From the NCBI GenBank assembly GCA_003254925.1, contig QANZ01007023.1:62001-126000 (forward strand): a stretch of 64,000 nucleotides of DNA, read 5' to 3'. Position 1 is the stretch's first letter. The number at the start of each line of letters is the position of its first letter. Below the pieces are notes generated by a model. That model was not told where the DNA came from. It ran no database searches and was given only the letters and a program-made list of their open reading frames with translations. The translations under genes were made by a program, and so were the position numbers. Positions 48,788 to 60,633 of this stretch are shown here, in pieces. This stretch comes from Chamaecrista fasciculata (taxonomy: Eukaryota; Streptophyta; Magnoliopsida; Fabales; Fabaceae).

Positions 48788-49442
48788 TCTTACATGTGTT
48801 TAATTTCTAGCTCTTGTTCGTAAATTATGGTGTTAGAGCACCCACGCCTACTTAATTTTCTGGTGACAGAATTCGGTGGCTTCAGAAATTTCGTTGACAC
48901 TGTAAATTTTGCTATTATTACTATATTATTATTATTATGAAAAGCAGTATAGAAGTGTTACTTTAGCTGAAGGAAAGATCGATGGCATTTAAGAAAAAGA
49001 GGAAGAGAATTGTTGAGAGTTGAGATTGTTTCATGTAGTTGTGGTGTTAAATAGTTACGACTGTAACGTTACAGAAAAAGAAAATGTTGACGGCATGTGT
49101 GCTCGTATTCAGAGTTATATATGCTCGTATTCCTCTGAGACACAATGTCTGAAAACAACAATCTCAATATAAATATAGGCATCCATGGACACGGTCAACG
49201 TTTGCACATCTGAGTCCGACGAGTTTAGGGTTTCAAATGGTGAAAATGGAAGCATTTTGGTATTTAAACTAGACACGTGCCTCTCACATGCTTGTTTTCC
49301 GTCAAATGCAGACGGAAATAAAGCACAGGGGACCAATTCGGTAACGGAGCAAACCACGGGGCACCAAAATGCAAAACTTTTTCTTTTAGGGTACCAAAGT
49401 GGAACTGCCCCTAACCATAAGATACCAAACTGCATTTTACCC

Positions 49443-50813
49443 TTTTATTTTTTGTCTCCAGCATAAGTTGAAATAGCACATTTTGAGCCAATTTTTTTAT
49501 CCTATCTTCGTCTTAACCAAATTTTTGTAGCTTTATTTTTTTTGCCCTATAGATGTTTACTCATTGATACATAAACATGCGCTGTATAAGAAAAACTTGA
49601 TAAGTCAATAATTTATCCTGGATCAAATTTAGGGACAAAAAAAATACAAATTCAAAAAATAAAAGTATTAATTTTATAAATTTAGGAGCCAAAAAGTATA
49701 AAATTAATTCAAATTCAAAGATCAAAACATCATTGAGGATCAAATAGTTGAAAATTGAAATATTTTAAAGATCAAATAGTAATATTTTGATTATTTTAAG
49801 ACTAATTAGTTGATTTGATATAAATTTAAGGACTAATAGTAAATTTTCTCTTATATAATGCATGTTTATAAACCAAAGAGTGAAAAATTGGTTAAAACGA
49901 AGTAGGATGAAAAAAATTGGCTCAATATTGATTGTTTCTGCTAGGGGTGAGCAAACCAACCCGCCAACCCGCGAGCCCGCAGAAACCAACCCAACCCGCA
50001 GCTATAGGTTGGGTTGGTTTGGGTTCGCGGGTTGGTTTGGGTTTAAAATTCTCAACCCGCACACTTGCGGGTTGGGTTGCGAGTTTGGAGTTTTTCAACC
50101 CAACCCAACCCGCGAGCCCGCATATAATTTTTTTTATTTTTTATAAATATTTATATATTTTTATATAAATTCTGTATGTTTTCTTATGTATTTATACTAT
50201 TAGTTCTTTATAAATAAGATATTTTGATTTTAAAATTTACATAATTACATATATGTATTACATTTACATATTTTATAGAATATATTTTAATTGATTTATA
50301 TTTATATATATAAAATCTATGTTTTTTAACATTTTTTATGTGTAAGTTTTTTTATTCACTACCCACAAATTTATAATAATATTTTTTTCAATGAAAATTN
50401 TTTATTTTCATGCTCGACTTTATTCGATGATAGTATTAATTGGATAGAAAAAAAACTTGTTAAAAGTATATTGTAATTTTGAACTTGTCACATTTAAACT
50501 TATAAAAAAACAAATGATTAACTTTATTCATTTTATCGTGAAACGAGCGGCTCGGAATCAAACTTAATCTTGTTAATTTGCTAAACCCTTTCAATTGATA
50601 CAAAAAAAAAAACTTGTCAAAAACAATCCATAACTCCAAGCTTTTAGAACCATATTTAGTTGTTGGAACAAAAAGTAAAATTAATGAGAAACTTATAAGA
50701 CAAAAATTACAATAAAAAAAATATAAAGGGTTAGTGGAATGCAATCTACCTCAAATATTACTAATGAAGTGAAAGAGAAAAACTTAGAGGCATCATATTC
50801 ATATAAGAAAGTT
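49443..50813. other. Intergenic DNA with an AACCCGC-rich repeat
   Basis: Bases 49943-50130 read aggggtgagcaaaccaaccc then repeated aacccgc and gcgggttgg words, a pattern common in plant hAT-like repeats. The other end is not found and an n lies at 50400. No gene is seen. Confidence 0.45.
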
Positions 50814-50971
50814 GGGTTAGTCTAAGATGTAAAGTTTAATTCTTGACATGGGATGCAATTGTTGATGTAGCATAATTATAGTCATTGATGTAGTTCAATG
50901 TTGAAAAATAATAAAATAATAATAATGTTTTAATCAATTAAAACTGTGTATGGAGTCACATCATGAGTTAC

Positions 50972-52867
50972 CAAGGAAGCATGGACACGCCACTTTACTG
51001 GCGTGTCGGACACGAACACGCGTACGACACGTGTCGGACACGTGTCTCGGCGTGTCATGGTAGTTTTGTAATTTCTAGAGGCTCCGACACGGCTCTGACA
51101 CGGGGTGACACGGCTAGGACACGAGCTGACTATATATTTTTTTTTTTTGGCCAAAGAAACAGCTTGCAAAGACACGGCTTGAGGCTGAGTGGCTGACTAA
51201 ATTTTTTAACCTAAATACTAAAAGAAATTTGGGGTTTTCTAAACGAACAAAAAATATCTTGCGACTATTGCTCATCACCGCCGGTCATCGTCGCTGCTTG
51301 CCGCCGTTCACCGTCGGTCACTGCCGATCATCGACTATTGCTGTAGGCTTCCGATAAGGTAACTGTTTGTTTCTTTTCTTTGTATTGTATTGTGTGTTTG
51401 GCTGTTTGTTAATGGAAAATGGAATCATCTTTTTTGTATTGTTCTATGGAAAAAGAAAATCATGCTCTGTTTTTCTATTGTTCTTATATTTGTTTTTTCC
51501 CTCCTTTGTATTGTAGTATTTGCTTGTTTGCTTCTTCATGAGAGAAAGCATTTTTCAGTTTTGATTGTGGCTCTGAGGAAGTTTCGGCGGAGGAGAAAAG
51601 CGAAATAATTTGCATTGTTTGAAACTGTTGTGAAATACTTATCAATAGTTGTTGGGAAAGATGTTACATCATACACTACTTTTATGTGAATATTTAATTA
51701 GTTCTTCACTTCTTCTTAACACTGAAACCATACTCTCTTAAATATTGATTCGACAAAGCTTGAGTGAGTAGTTTTCAGCATGCTTGAACAATGCTTGGTT
51801 TACAGGTAGGTATAAATAACCATTTCTGCTCGCAAGTGTTCAGAAGCTAAGGAACTTTTGGAAACGGGGAAGTTGCAATTGGCTGAGGTATTTACAATTT
51901 ATATTTTATTAAAGCATGGAACCCTGACATTCTGTCAACTACATGGTTATTTGATACTATATTAGAATTGGTTGGGTATTTATTGACAAACTTTGCTTTT
52001 TAATTGGGTAAAGTTGTGTGGATGAAAATCAGAAGAAGTTTTTTTTATACACTTGGAGATTTGTCTTGAGGTTGAATCCCTATTGAATTGAAGCAATTAT
52101 TCCCTTCAAGATGATATTGTTTTACATTTTTGCTATTATAATAAATTTAATAGATATAACATTCAACTCCCTTTAGGTTTCTAAGATCTACACTCACCCT
52201 CGTAAGTCTTAAACACTAACATAGTAACATCTATATTATAACTTCTCATAAGCATTATCTTGTCTTTTTGGTGATTTGTGGCTTGTGTAAATGTAACTCT
52301 GTGGCACTTGTAGATGTTGACTACATTCAAGTGTATTTTTTATGGGTTTGACATGTTTACCAATTGCTATATAGTATATATATGTACTTTATTTATTATA
52401 TTTGTGCCTCTTGCGTGTGGATTATTGATGGGTTTGGCATGTTTACCAATTGCTATATATATATATATGTAGTTTATTATATTTGTGCCTTCATTTTTTA
52501 TATTTATTCAATGTTTGAGCATTTTATGGATGTAATAACAATTTTAGTATATATGTTAAATTTGTCTTTTTTTAATGTTATTAGGGTGTTTAATTATCAA
52601 GTTAAAGATGAGTTCTAGCAATACAGCTCAAGACAGAAACGAAGAAAACTCAGACAAGCCTTTATTGAAATATGTTACAAAGAAAAAAAGTATAGAGGGT
52701 GGTGGAAACTTTGAATTTGTTTGTAGCTTTTGTGAAGTATCTTTCAAAGGTTCCTATATATGCCGTGTCGTGTCCTATAAAATTAAGAACTTGCCGTGTC
52801 GACGTGTCCGTTTCGTGTCGTGTCCCGTGTCCGTGTCCGTGTCCGTGTCCGTGTCCGTGCTTCCTAG
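50972..52867 (+). mobile_element. hAT deletion derivative with BED zinc-finger remnant
   Basis: The ends caaggaagcatggacac and gtgtccgtgcttcctag are inverted and followed inward by gacacg/cgtgtc repeats. An 8 bp target duplication, tgagttac, is exact (50964-50971 and 52868-52875), as expected of hAT elements. A frame from ATG 52608 reads SSSNTAQDRNEENSDKP, then LLKYVTKK, GGGNFEFVCSFCEVSFKGSY, the start of the BED zinc finger found at the N-terminus of plant hAT transposases. It then runs straight into the terminal repeat, so the catalytic domain is gone. Upstream (51230-51650) looks like the 5' leader and intron of the old transposase gene. Confidence 0.82.
52343..52490. repeat. Two imperfect tandem units of about 90 bp
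   Basis: The phrase gggtttgacatgtttaccaa and later atttgtgcct occur twice (about 52343-52410 and 52430-52490) inside the hAT element. Confidence 0.75.
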
Positions 52868-52977
52868 TGAGTTACATACAACTAACTATTCCACATGTCA
52901 TTATCTTATTGACTCATGACTCATTACATCCCATGTCAAGAATCAAACTTTGCATCATAGACTAATCCAAGAAAGTT

Positions 52978-54441
52978 AGACAAAATTAGAAGAACCACAT
53001 GAAACTCCTCTAAATACAAACTTAGAATGTGATAATTTGGGTTTGAGAGTATACAAAAAAGTTGGCGACTAAAAAGAAGAGTAAGAGAGAAAAAAAATGT
53101 GTAACTTGACATTTATAACCATTCATGAGGCTAAAAATAAAATAGAGAGAACTAGAGCCAATTACCTCACTAGAGTATGATCATCTTCAGACCAATTAGG
53201 AAATGCTCATCAGAATATAATTTATTTTTTAACAACGGCTAAATAATTATCTTAATTCTATGTCATCTTTGAGTTAAATATTAATATTTAAGGGACTTCA
53301 CGTCCATGAGAACTTAAACTCTCCTAATTTAAAAATAAGTTGTCTACAAACTTAATCGCTTCTTGCCGAAAATTCTGAGCACTTTAGAACCCACACGTCT
53401 TGAATGATAGCAGAAGGATTCCCGTCTACAATTCTTCTTAATACACCTTCTTTTTATTTCTTTTATTAATTTAATATTAAAAATATTAGTTCAGGTAAAG
53501 ATGATTGCTTGGTAAAAAATATGTTTTTAATCATTAGAGTTGATTTTTTTTCTTTATAAAATCTCAAATATTAAATAGTAGGTTATATTTCCTTTTTTAT
53601 CCTATAGATTTAGGGTAAATTTCAATATCTTAAAATAGTTTCTAAAAATGAGTTTTTATTTTTATGGTCAAAATGAGTAAACTTAATCATATCATTATTA
53701 TTATCGTATTTTAAATATGAATACGACAAATTAAAAATTAAAAATTACTATTAGCGAACTAATAATTTTGAATCTTACAAACTAATAACTTAGATATTAT
53801 ACAATTTAATTCTTAAAATATTTAAAAAAATATATTTATTAAATAGTATATTATTTTATTTTATTTTTAGAACTTTCAAATATTAAATTATTAAATTAAT
53901 TCCATAATCTTTTAAAAAATTAAATTACTAATTTACTTTAATAACAATTACTTTTTTGTTTGTTGAAACAATTACTTTGGTTCAGGAATATTCAACGGGT
54001 AACTTTTGAAAAGAGGAACTTTGGACCAATTTACTGTAACTCTTAATATTAGTTTTTTCGCTAAAAGGAAAAATAGAAAATAAAACGGAAGCTCGTTTGG
54101 TGAAGAAAGAAACTCAAGGAAGCTTCGAGAAAATAACGTAACGTTGAGGAAATGGAGGCTCGTAGTGAAGTACACAGAGAATGACAGAAAGTCAGCATCG
54201 GTAAGAAGCCAAATCCAGTGGGCGCTTGTTGATTTGGATTTGTCTGAAAGCAGCTAAATTCGGAAGACGAAAACCACAAACAAATTCACACAGAAAAAGA
54301 CTTATTCGCTGCTCTCAATTCTTCAACGCCGATTTCTCGTTGAAAAATGAATCACATTGCCTAAATCGCTAATAATTATTCTAGATTCTCGCAGATCTCT
54401 GAGCGGATTGATCTCTTTCTTCCTCTCGTCTTGATTTTCTC
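52978..54441. other. AT-rich intergenic DNA and P4H promoter
   Basis: Very AT-rich without gene to about 54060. Bases 54060-54441 are less AT-rich and likely hold the promoter and 5' UTR of the prolyl 4-hydroxylase gene, with CT-rich runs near 54400-54440. Confidence 0.5.
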
Positions 54442-57400
54442 ATGGATTCCAGATATTTTCTTGCGATTTCGTTCTGTTTCCTCTGTTTTCTCCCCGATCT
54501 CACGTAATTTCACGCTTCCGCACTTATCTTCGTTTCTCTGTGTGTAAAGCATTGAATCAAATGTATTAATTAGTTCTTTGATTTTTCAGGCACGGATCGG
54601 TGCTTAGATTGAATAAAGACGGCTCTTCAGTTTCCTTCGACCCTACTAGGGTCACTCAACTCTCGTGGCGTCCCAGGTTGTTACAACCACCCTTTTTAAT
54701 TTTTATTGGCAAGCATTGAATCAAAAGGCTGCCTCGAGTTTTTTTTTTTTTAAAAAAAAATGGATTTACCATATGCAGGGCTTTCATATACAAGAAATTT
54801 TTATCTGAGGAAGAGTGTGACCATCTGAAAAAACTGGTTAGTTTCTTTCCTTTTTTAGATAAAATTATCTGCTATGGGTTTTTCTTCTGAGTATAAACTT
54901 ATTATCTCCCATCCGAATTCTTGCTATTAGGCCAAGGATAAACTGGAGAAATCTATGGTGGCGGATAATGACTCAGGCAAAAGTATAGAGAGTGAAGTCA
55001 GAACGAGCTCTGGGATGTTTCTTTCCAAGGGCCAGGTATAATGAATTATGGAACTTCTCTTTATGAAATTGCACTGTTTTCTATGATGATGTTAATTGAA
55101 AAAAAAAATCTTGTTTCGTCTTAGATCTAACAAGTTAATTCATTATTTTAAGTTTTGACTATGTGAAAACTTATGTTACTCGTTTAAGTATAGTATTTAG
55201 TCGTAAGAGTACTATGATTGACAGCAATTTTTCTAATGTGCTTTTACATAGTTCTTGTTATCTTCTGAGGGAAATTGGTGCTTAGTGATGAAAAATGTTT
55301 TTTGATCAGTTTAGTATCTCTTTTATCTAGTGAATTTGATTCAAGAAAAAATATGCCTAGATGAAGGAAAGTATATAGAGACTATAGGCTGTATTAGGTT
55401 GTAAATTAGACTTTACTAATTGGTATTTTCTGGTAAACCTTGGTGTACAAACCCAGAAAGCCATTGCTGCTGTCTGGCAAGGAGTGATGCTCCTATCCAA
55501 CTGTAGCGTTTTAAAAAAATGAGTAAACCTACTTTTCAATCCTTAAATTTGTTCTAACATTACGTTTTAGTCCCCGAATAGTGAAAGTACACTTTTTTGG
55601 TACCTGATTTTAGTATTAACCTAGACTATTTAGTCCCTTCAAATGACATTTTAGGGACTAAATAGTCAATATTTTTTAAAAAATTAGGGACCAAAATGTG
55701 TATTTCTAATATTCAAGGGATAAATCTTAGTTTTGGGACAAATTCAGGGACCAAAAAGTCGATTTTCTCTTAAAATATTATCTGCATTTGTACATTGTGC
55801 TATATTGAAAATTTCAATTTGAGGCACTCAGGAGAAATCTTAGAGAAAATTGTGTCGAAGATTCTTGTCACAAATTGAAGTTGCTTTCATGAGCTAGTTT
55901 TACTTTGCAAAAGTTGTGACACTCCTCTCCCCTTTTCTGTTTTACCTTTAAGGATGAGATCGTTGCTGGTATTGAAGCCAGAATTGCTGCATGGACCTTC
56001 CTTCCAGTAGGTGCGTGATACAATATTATTCTTAGGTTTATTCCATTGCTTCTCTCTTTTTTCTGTTTCAACTTTTAATTCTATCAATCTCTAAAACCAT
56101 TTTTTGTCATCAGAGAATGGTGAGGCCATCCAAATATTGCACTATGAGAATGGTCAGAAATACGAGCCACATTTCGATTACTTCCATGACAAGGCTAACC
56201 AAGAACTAGGTGGTCATCGTGTCGCCACTGTGCTGATGTATTTGTCAAATGTTGAGAAAGGTGGGGAGACTGTTTTCCCCAATTCTGAGGTAAGGAGAAT
56301 ATGGTGAATTTGGTATTTTCCTTTTAACAACTGTATCCTAAAGAAAACAAGAAAAAGGAATTCATTATTAATTCAATTGCCATTTTCAGGGAAGGTTGTC
56401 CCAGGTAAAGGATGAGAACTGGTCTGAATGCGCAAAGAGAGGCTATGCAGGTATAATTAAATACTAGGAACTAGGAAATCTTGACATACTATTTACTTGT
56501 ATTCTGACATTTTCATTTTAGACTATGCTTAAAAACTTTGAAGGATTTTAAACAGGCATGCCCACAAGTTCTTTGAAAGCATTATTTGTTCTAGGCTTCT
56601 AGCCTTTTAGTCTATTACCAGACCTTGTATAAGCTAGTATTTATTGTTATTTTTTTAGCTGTTGAAGAGTTTTTATCATTGCTTTTTAAAGAAAATAGAT
56701 ATGTAGTTAGACCACTTCTGGTGAATTTTCTTCTGGGTCATTGAGCTGCTTGGTGTAATATGACTGACACTTATTTGTGTAATGTTTTCTATCATTTTTG
56801 TTCTCACTCTTTGATGGAGGTGGCAGATCCCTTTACTCAACCCATTTGCCACTAAACTGCTTTTAGTGGCCTGCTGTTGAAAAGTTCTGGTCTCCTAGAT
56901 ATGTGATTTCCACTGGGCTCTTGTCCAAAATTGAAAAGGGAAGAACTTAAAATGCAAAAATGATTAGTTCTCCACCTTTTGTAGTTCTATTTCCTCCATC
57001 AGCTGCTGCTTCATTAAGAATATCTTGTAAAAAATAACCTTGTAATTTGGTGAAGCAAATAGCTATTAGCAGCCATCTTGTGTTGCATGATATCAAATTG
57101 TTGTGTTTGTTGTGGTGATTTCATGTTTATTTTCACTTAAATACTTTGGCTCTTGACTTCTGTTTTCTGTGCTTATATTATCTAATAGCAATCAGCTTTC
57201 TGCAAAATTTTTTACGGCGAAGTATCTAACTCTGTTTTTATCTAACAGTAAAACCGGAAAAGGGTGATGCGTTGCTGTTCTTCAGTCTTCATCTTGATGC
57301 AACTACAGATCCTAAAAGCTTGCACGGAAGCTGCCCAGTGATCGAGGGCGAGAAGTGGTCTGCCACTAAGTGGATTCACGTGAGGGACTTTGATCATCCG

Positions 57401-57550
57401 GTGAAGAGAAGAAAAGATGGAGACTGTGTTGATGAGAATGTGAACTGCCCCAAGTGGGCTCAAGTAGGTGAATGTGAGAAGAATCCACTCTATATGGTTG
57501 GAAATGAAGGCGTAAAAGGATACTGTATGAAGAGTTGCAATGTCTGCTAG
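54442..57550 (+). CDS. P4H: Prolyl 4-hydroxylase with C-terminal ShKT domain
   Basis: Fe(II)/2-oxoglutarate dioxygenase that hydroxylates peptidyl proline in extensins, arabinogalactan proteins and other secreted proteins, in the ER/Golgi. Exons 54442-54503, 54590-54676, 54779-54836, 54931-55035, 55953-56010, 56114-56289, 56390-56450 and 57249-57550 give 302 aa; all introns are GT-AG. The N-terminal hydrophobic stretch (about 5-20, YFLAISFCFLCFLP) is a signal peptide or anchor. The iron ligands are His143 and Asp145 in PHFDYF and His228 in SLHGSCPV, and Lys238 binds 2-oxoglutarate. Residues 262-302 form a ShKT domain with six cysteines (262, 269, 278, 295, 299, 302), as in the Arabidopsis P4H2/P4H4-type proteins. 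All catalytic residues are present. A MITE lies in intron 4. Confidence 0.95.
55520..55771. mobile_element. MITE in intron 4 of P4H
   Basis: About 250 bp with inverted phrases (gagtaaacctacttttcaat against gggaccaaaaagtcgatttt, then ctc). Flanks ttaaaaaaa and ttaaaatat agree at 7 of 9 positions, a worn 9 bp target duplication. It lies in the 917 bp intron between exons 4 and 5. Confidence 0.65.
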
Positions 57551-58906
57551 TGAAGCTGCGGCTTGATCATTATTTGCTTGTAGAATCTTTTACTTTGCCA
57601 AGTTTCTTGTATATAACATTAAATTTTGCTGAACTTTGATGAGGAAAACTGGGTACTACTTCATTGGACTCGCCATATGTGAAGAGAGAAGAAAAAAGAA
57701 ACCATACTGGATCAAAGATTTAGGAAAAAAACGAGGCTCAAATACATGGAACTCAACATATTTTTCTATTGGTTGTGCTGCATTTCTGATGGCCTATCTC
57801 TTTCAAATGATTTAAGATCAAAGGAAGTCTATGTTTTGCTTCTCATATTTTTCCATATGCAGCACTGATGGTTTGTAACACACTTCGTTTACCTTGCTTT
57901 CCTTCCGGCCTCATGTCAGTATATCTTGATTTTTCTGAAGAAGAATAAACTAACTGAGTCTTTGAATGATTATTTGGTTGATAACATTCTTGAAAGATTA
58001 AAATACAGTTTAGTATTTGAGAATGACTAATAAGTATATTGTTTGGAAGGGACTAAATTGTGTATTTCAATTTTTTAGAGATTAAATTGTCAAATCAAAG
58101 ATCTTTGAAGTTTACTCTAAAAAAGAATGTGGTACAGATCCTTGTCCCCTCTGTTGTTTCTATACTGTAGTTTTCTGGCCTCTAAATCGAATTAAGAATG
58201 CATTTCAATTTGCGGCTTTTTCTCTTTTTTCAAGTCCTATTCTCACGTTTTAATATATGATATCAACTTCTCTAGGGTTAAATGAAAAGGCAAGTGCAAC
58301 TTTTTGGGCCTACTTCATTTCATTTTGATGTAACAGATTAATTTATGGCCAAATCCTGACAATGACACAATAACTATATAATAAATCCTAGTGATGTGTC
58401 GCTTTAGGACCACAAAGTTATTTATATATATATATAAGTACATTTAGAAAGTAACAGAAGATGCATTATTTTGTGTGTGTGATTGGAAAGACTTAGATAT
58501 ATATAAGTACATTTAGAAAGTAACAGAATGAAACTAACTTGATCACTGTTTAACCATGTAGGTCATTCGCTTTGTACCTGAATAGATATTACTGCCCTTG
58601 GAATCCAAAGCATATGAGAGACACAGTGTGTGTGTGTGTGAAGGAAAGAGAAGCACTTGCATGCATTATGTTTCTGATGTCATACAAATGGTTTTGTATT
58701 ATTTTCATTTTGTTTTAGAGAAGATGAAAATTATCATGCAATTGTTGTTATAGGAACCCCATAATCGCATGCTTTTCTTGCCTCTTTCATATCTTATATG
58801 TTAACAGCTTTTTCACCACCACTTTAAATTTCCCTCTCATTGCAAATTGCATCACCCATTACACTACACACTCTTCATCATCCTTCATATCTCTCTCTCT
58901 TTGAAA
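57551..58906. other. P4H 3' UTR, intergenic DNA and MYB promoter
   Basis: No gene. A direct repeat of about 35 bp (tatataagtacatttagaaa plus gtaacaga) occurs at 58431-58460 and 58498-58528, and a (TG)n run at about 58625-58640. The 5' UTR of the MYB gene follows, with ctctctctct just before the ATG. Confidence 0.5.
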
Positions 58907-60633
58907 ATGGGAAGACCACCTTGCTGTGATAAATCCAATGTGAAAAGGGGCCTTTGGACTGCCGAAGAAGACGCCAAAATACTGGCTTATGTATCCAATC
59001 ATGGCATTGGAAATTGGACATTGGTTCCCAAAAAAGCAGGTTTTTTTTCATTCCTTCTCAAACTAACAGCAGTAAATAATTAATTATTGTTAAGTTACAT
59101 ACATACATATAAAAGGACAAATTTGTATTATATTGAATAGTTGTGGGGTTGCTTGCAGGATTGAACAGATGTGGTAAGAGCTGCAGGCTGAGATGGACTA
59201 ATTATCTAAGGCCAGACCTCAAGCATGATAGCTTCACTCCTCAAGAAGAAGACCTTATTATTAACCTTCATGAAGCTGTAGGAAGCAGGCGAGTTCGTGT
59301 TTCTTTTTTCTTTTTGTTTCTGAATCATTAATGCTAGTTTAATTTTCCACAAAATTAGCATGACAAAACGTTGCACATGCATATAACTGTCTCTATGCAT
59401 GCATCATAAACTTATCAACCAATTAACCACATTCATATATATATATATATATATATAAACCCTTTAATTATTTTTTACTAAAATGCATAAAACTCTCTAA
59501 ATTTTAGTTACTGTGCAACAAATTTTCTTAACTTTGAAAAGTGACGAAAAAATACATCAAGTTTTAATCTGGTGCAAATAATCTCTCTAGTTAATTTTTT
59601 CATAAAAAAATAAGAAGCTTTTATTTTTTTCACTACTATTAAGTACAAAAATAGTTTATTTTAATTTTGGATCTATGCAAAATACAACAACAACCATAAT
59701 ATTCTTAAAAAAGTAAAAAACAAATTGATGTTTTAAATGAAAGTCTTAGTAAAACTAGTCTTTTGTACTCAATTCGGAGATCTTTCATTACTTTTTAAAG
59801 TTCAGGATGTTTTCTTACAAAGCAACTGACTCACTAAAGTTCAGGATGTATCATTGAGAAAGGACTATATACATATATATATGTCATGGGTTTGATTAAT
59901 TATTATATGGTGCAGATGGTCATTCATTGCGAAGAGACTACCTGGTAGAACAGACAATGATGTGAAGAATCATTGGAACACTAAGCTGAGAAAGAAACTG
60001 ACCAAAATGGGAATAGACCCAGTCACCCATAAGCCTGTTTCTCAAGTCCTCTCTGACTTAGGAAGCATCACTTCCCTCCCAAATCTTACAATTACCACTG
60101 AACCATCATCAAACACACAACAAGAAGATCAACCTCGTCATCATCATCACATAAAATTCTTACCTAGTAATAATAATAACAACAATAATGTTCACCAAGT
60201 CCCTAATAACAACAACAATGAAGCTGCATCTTCATGTTCATCATCATCATCATCATTCTCATCACCACATCAAGCAACTATTACTACTACTTCTACTACT
60301 ACCACACCTTGTTCTTCTTTCGATTGGAGCGAGTTTCTTCTGTGTGAACCGTTCATTTGCACTGAGTTTCAATATGAGATGCAGGGTGTTCTGCCATCCT
60401 CTGTTATAATGCACCAAGATGCTCAGAATTCTTCTGTCATCAATAATAATGAGCATCACATCGAGTGTCAAATTAGTAATATGCAATGTTGTGAAGGCAC
60501 TTCTTCTTCTTCTTCATCATCTTCATCATCTTCTTGCTCTTCTGGGGTTTCATTTGTGGATGCTATTTTGGACAGAGATAGTGAGATAAGGGCAGCATTT
60601 CCTCAACTTTTGGATGGATCTTTTGATTACTAG
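58907..60633 (+). CDS. TDF1: R2R3-MYB transcription factor, TDF1/MYB35 type
   Basis: Nuclear DNA-binding factor. The Arabidopsis counterpart TDF1 (MYB35) is needed for tapetum development in anthers. Exons 58907-59039, 59159-59288 and 59916-60633 give 326 aa. Repeat R2 has Trp17, Trp37 and Trp57 ([38 protein letters not shown]) and R3 has Phe70, Trp89 and Trp108 ([32 protein letters not shown]). The following [18 protein letters not shown] is shared with TDF1 and MYB80; the N-terminal [18 protein letters not shown] fits TDF1 best. The C-terminal half is low-complexity (Asn runs, Ser runs, His, Thr). The second intron begins GC (CAG|GCGAGT) and ends AG. An in-frame ATG at 58847 gives a 20-residue extension without family support, so 58907 is the start. 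Confidence 0.93.

Larger units (their letters stand above)
47952..49442. mobile_element. 1.49 kb Mutator-type element with about 260 bp inverted ends
   Basis: Starts gggtaaaatgcagtttggta and ends with its complement; the arms use the ggtaccctgaaagaaaaatt vocabulary of 12015-13044. A perfect 9 bp target duplication, ttttatttt, lies at 47943-47951 and 49443-49451. Inside it lie a hAT-like fragment (48352-48502) and an unresolved base at 48503. The mirrored frames in the arms (about 48036-48190 and 49185-49400) are inverted copies of each other, not genes. Confidence 0.85.
50814..52968. mobile_element. Mutator-type MITE split by a hAT insertion
   Basis: The outer parts (50814-50971 and 52868-52968) together match the 3149 MITE. 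The ends are gggttagtcta and tagactaatcc. A perfect 9 bp target duplication, aagaaagtt, lies at 50805-50813 and 52969-52977. The hAT element 50972-52867 sits inside and its target duplication tgagttac is part of this MITE. Confidence 0.85.

Noticed and set aside
58847-58906. Upstream in-frame ATG extending the MYB protein by 20 residues
   Set aside because: The family begins at MGRPPCC; the extension is hydrophobic leader-like translation of the 5' UTR without conservation.
59289-59300. Alternative GT donors just downstream of the MYB GC donor
   Set aside because: Using them shifts the frame and destroys the conserved SRWSFIAKR of repeat R3.
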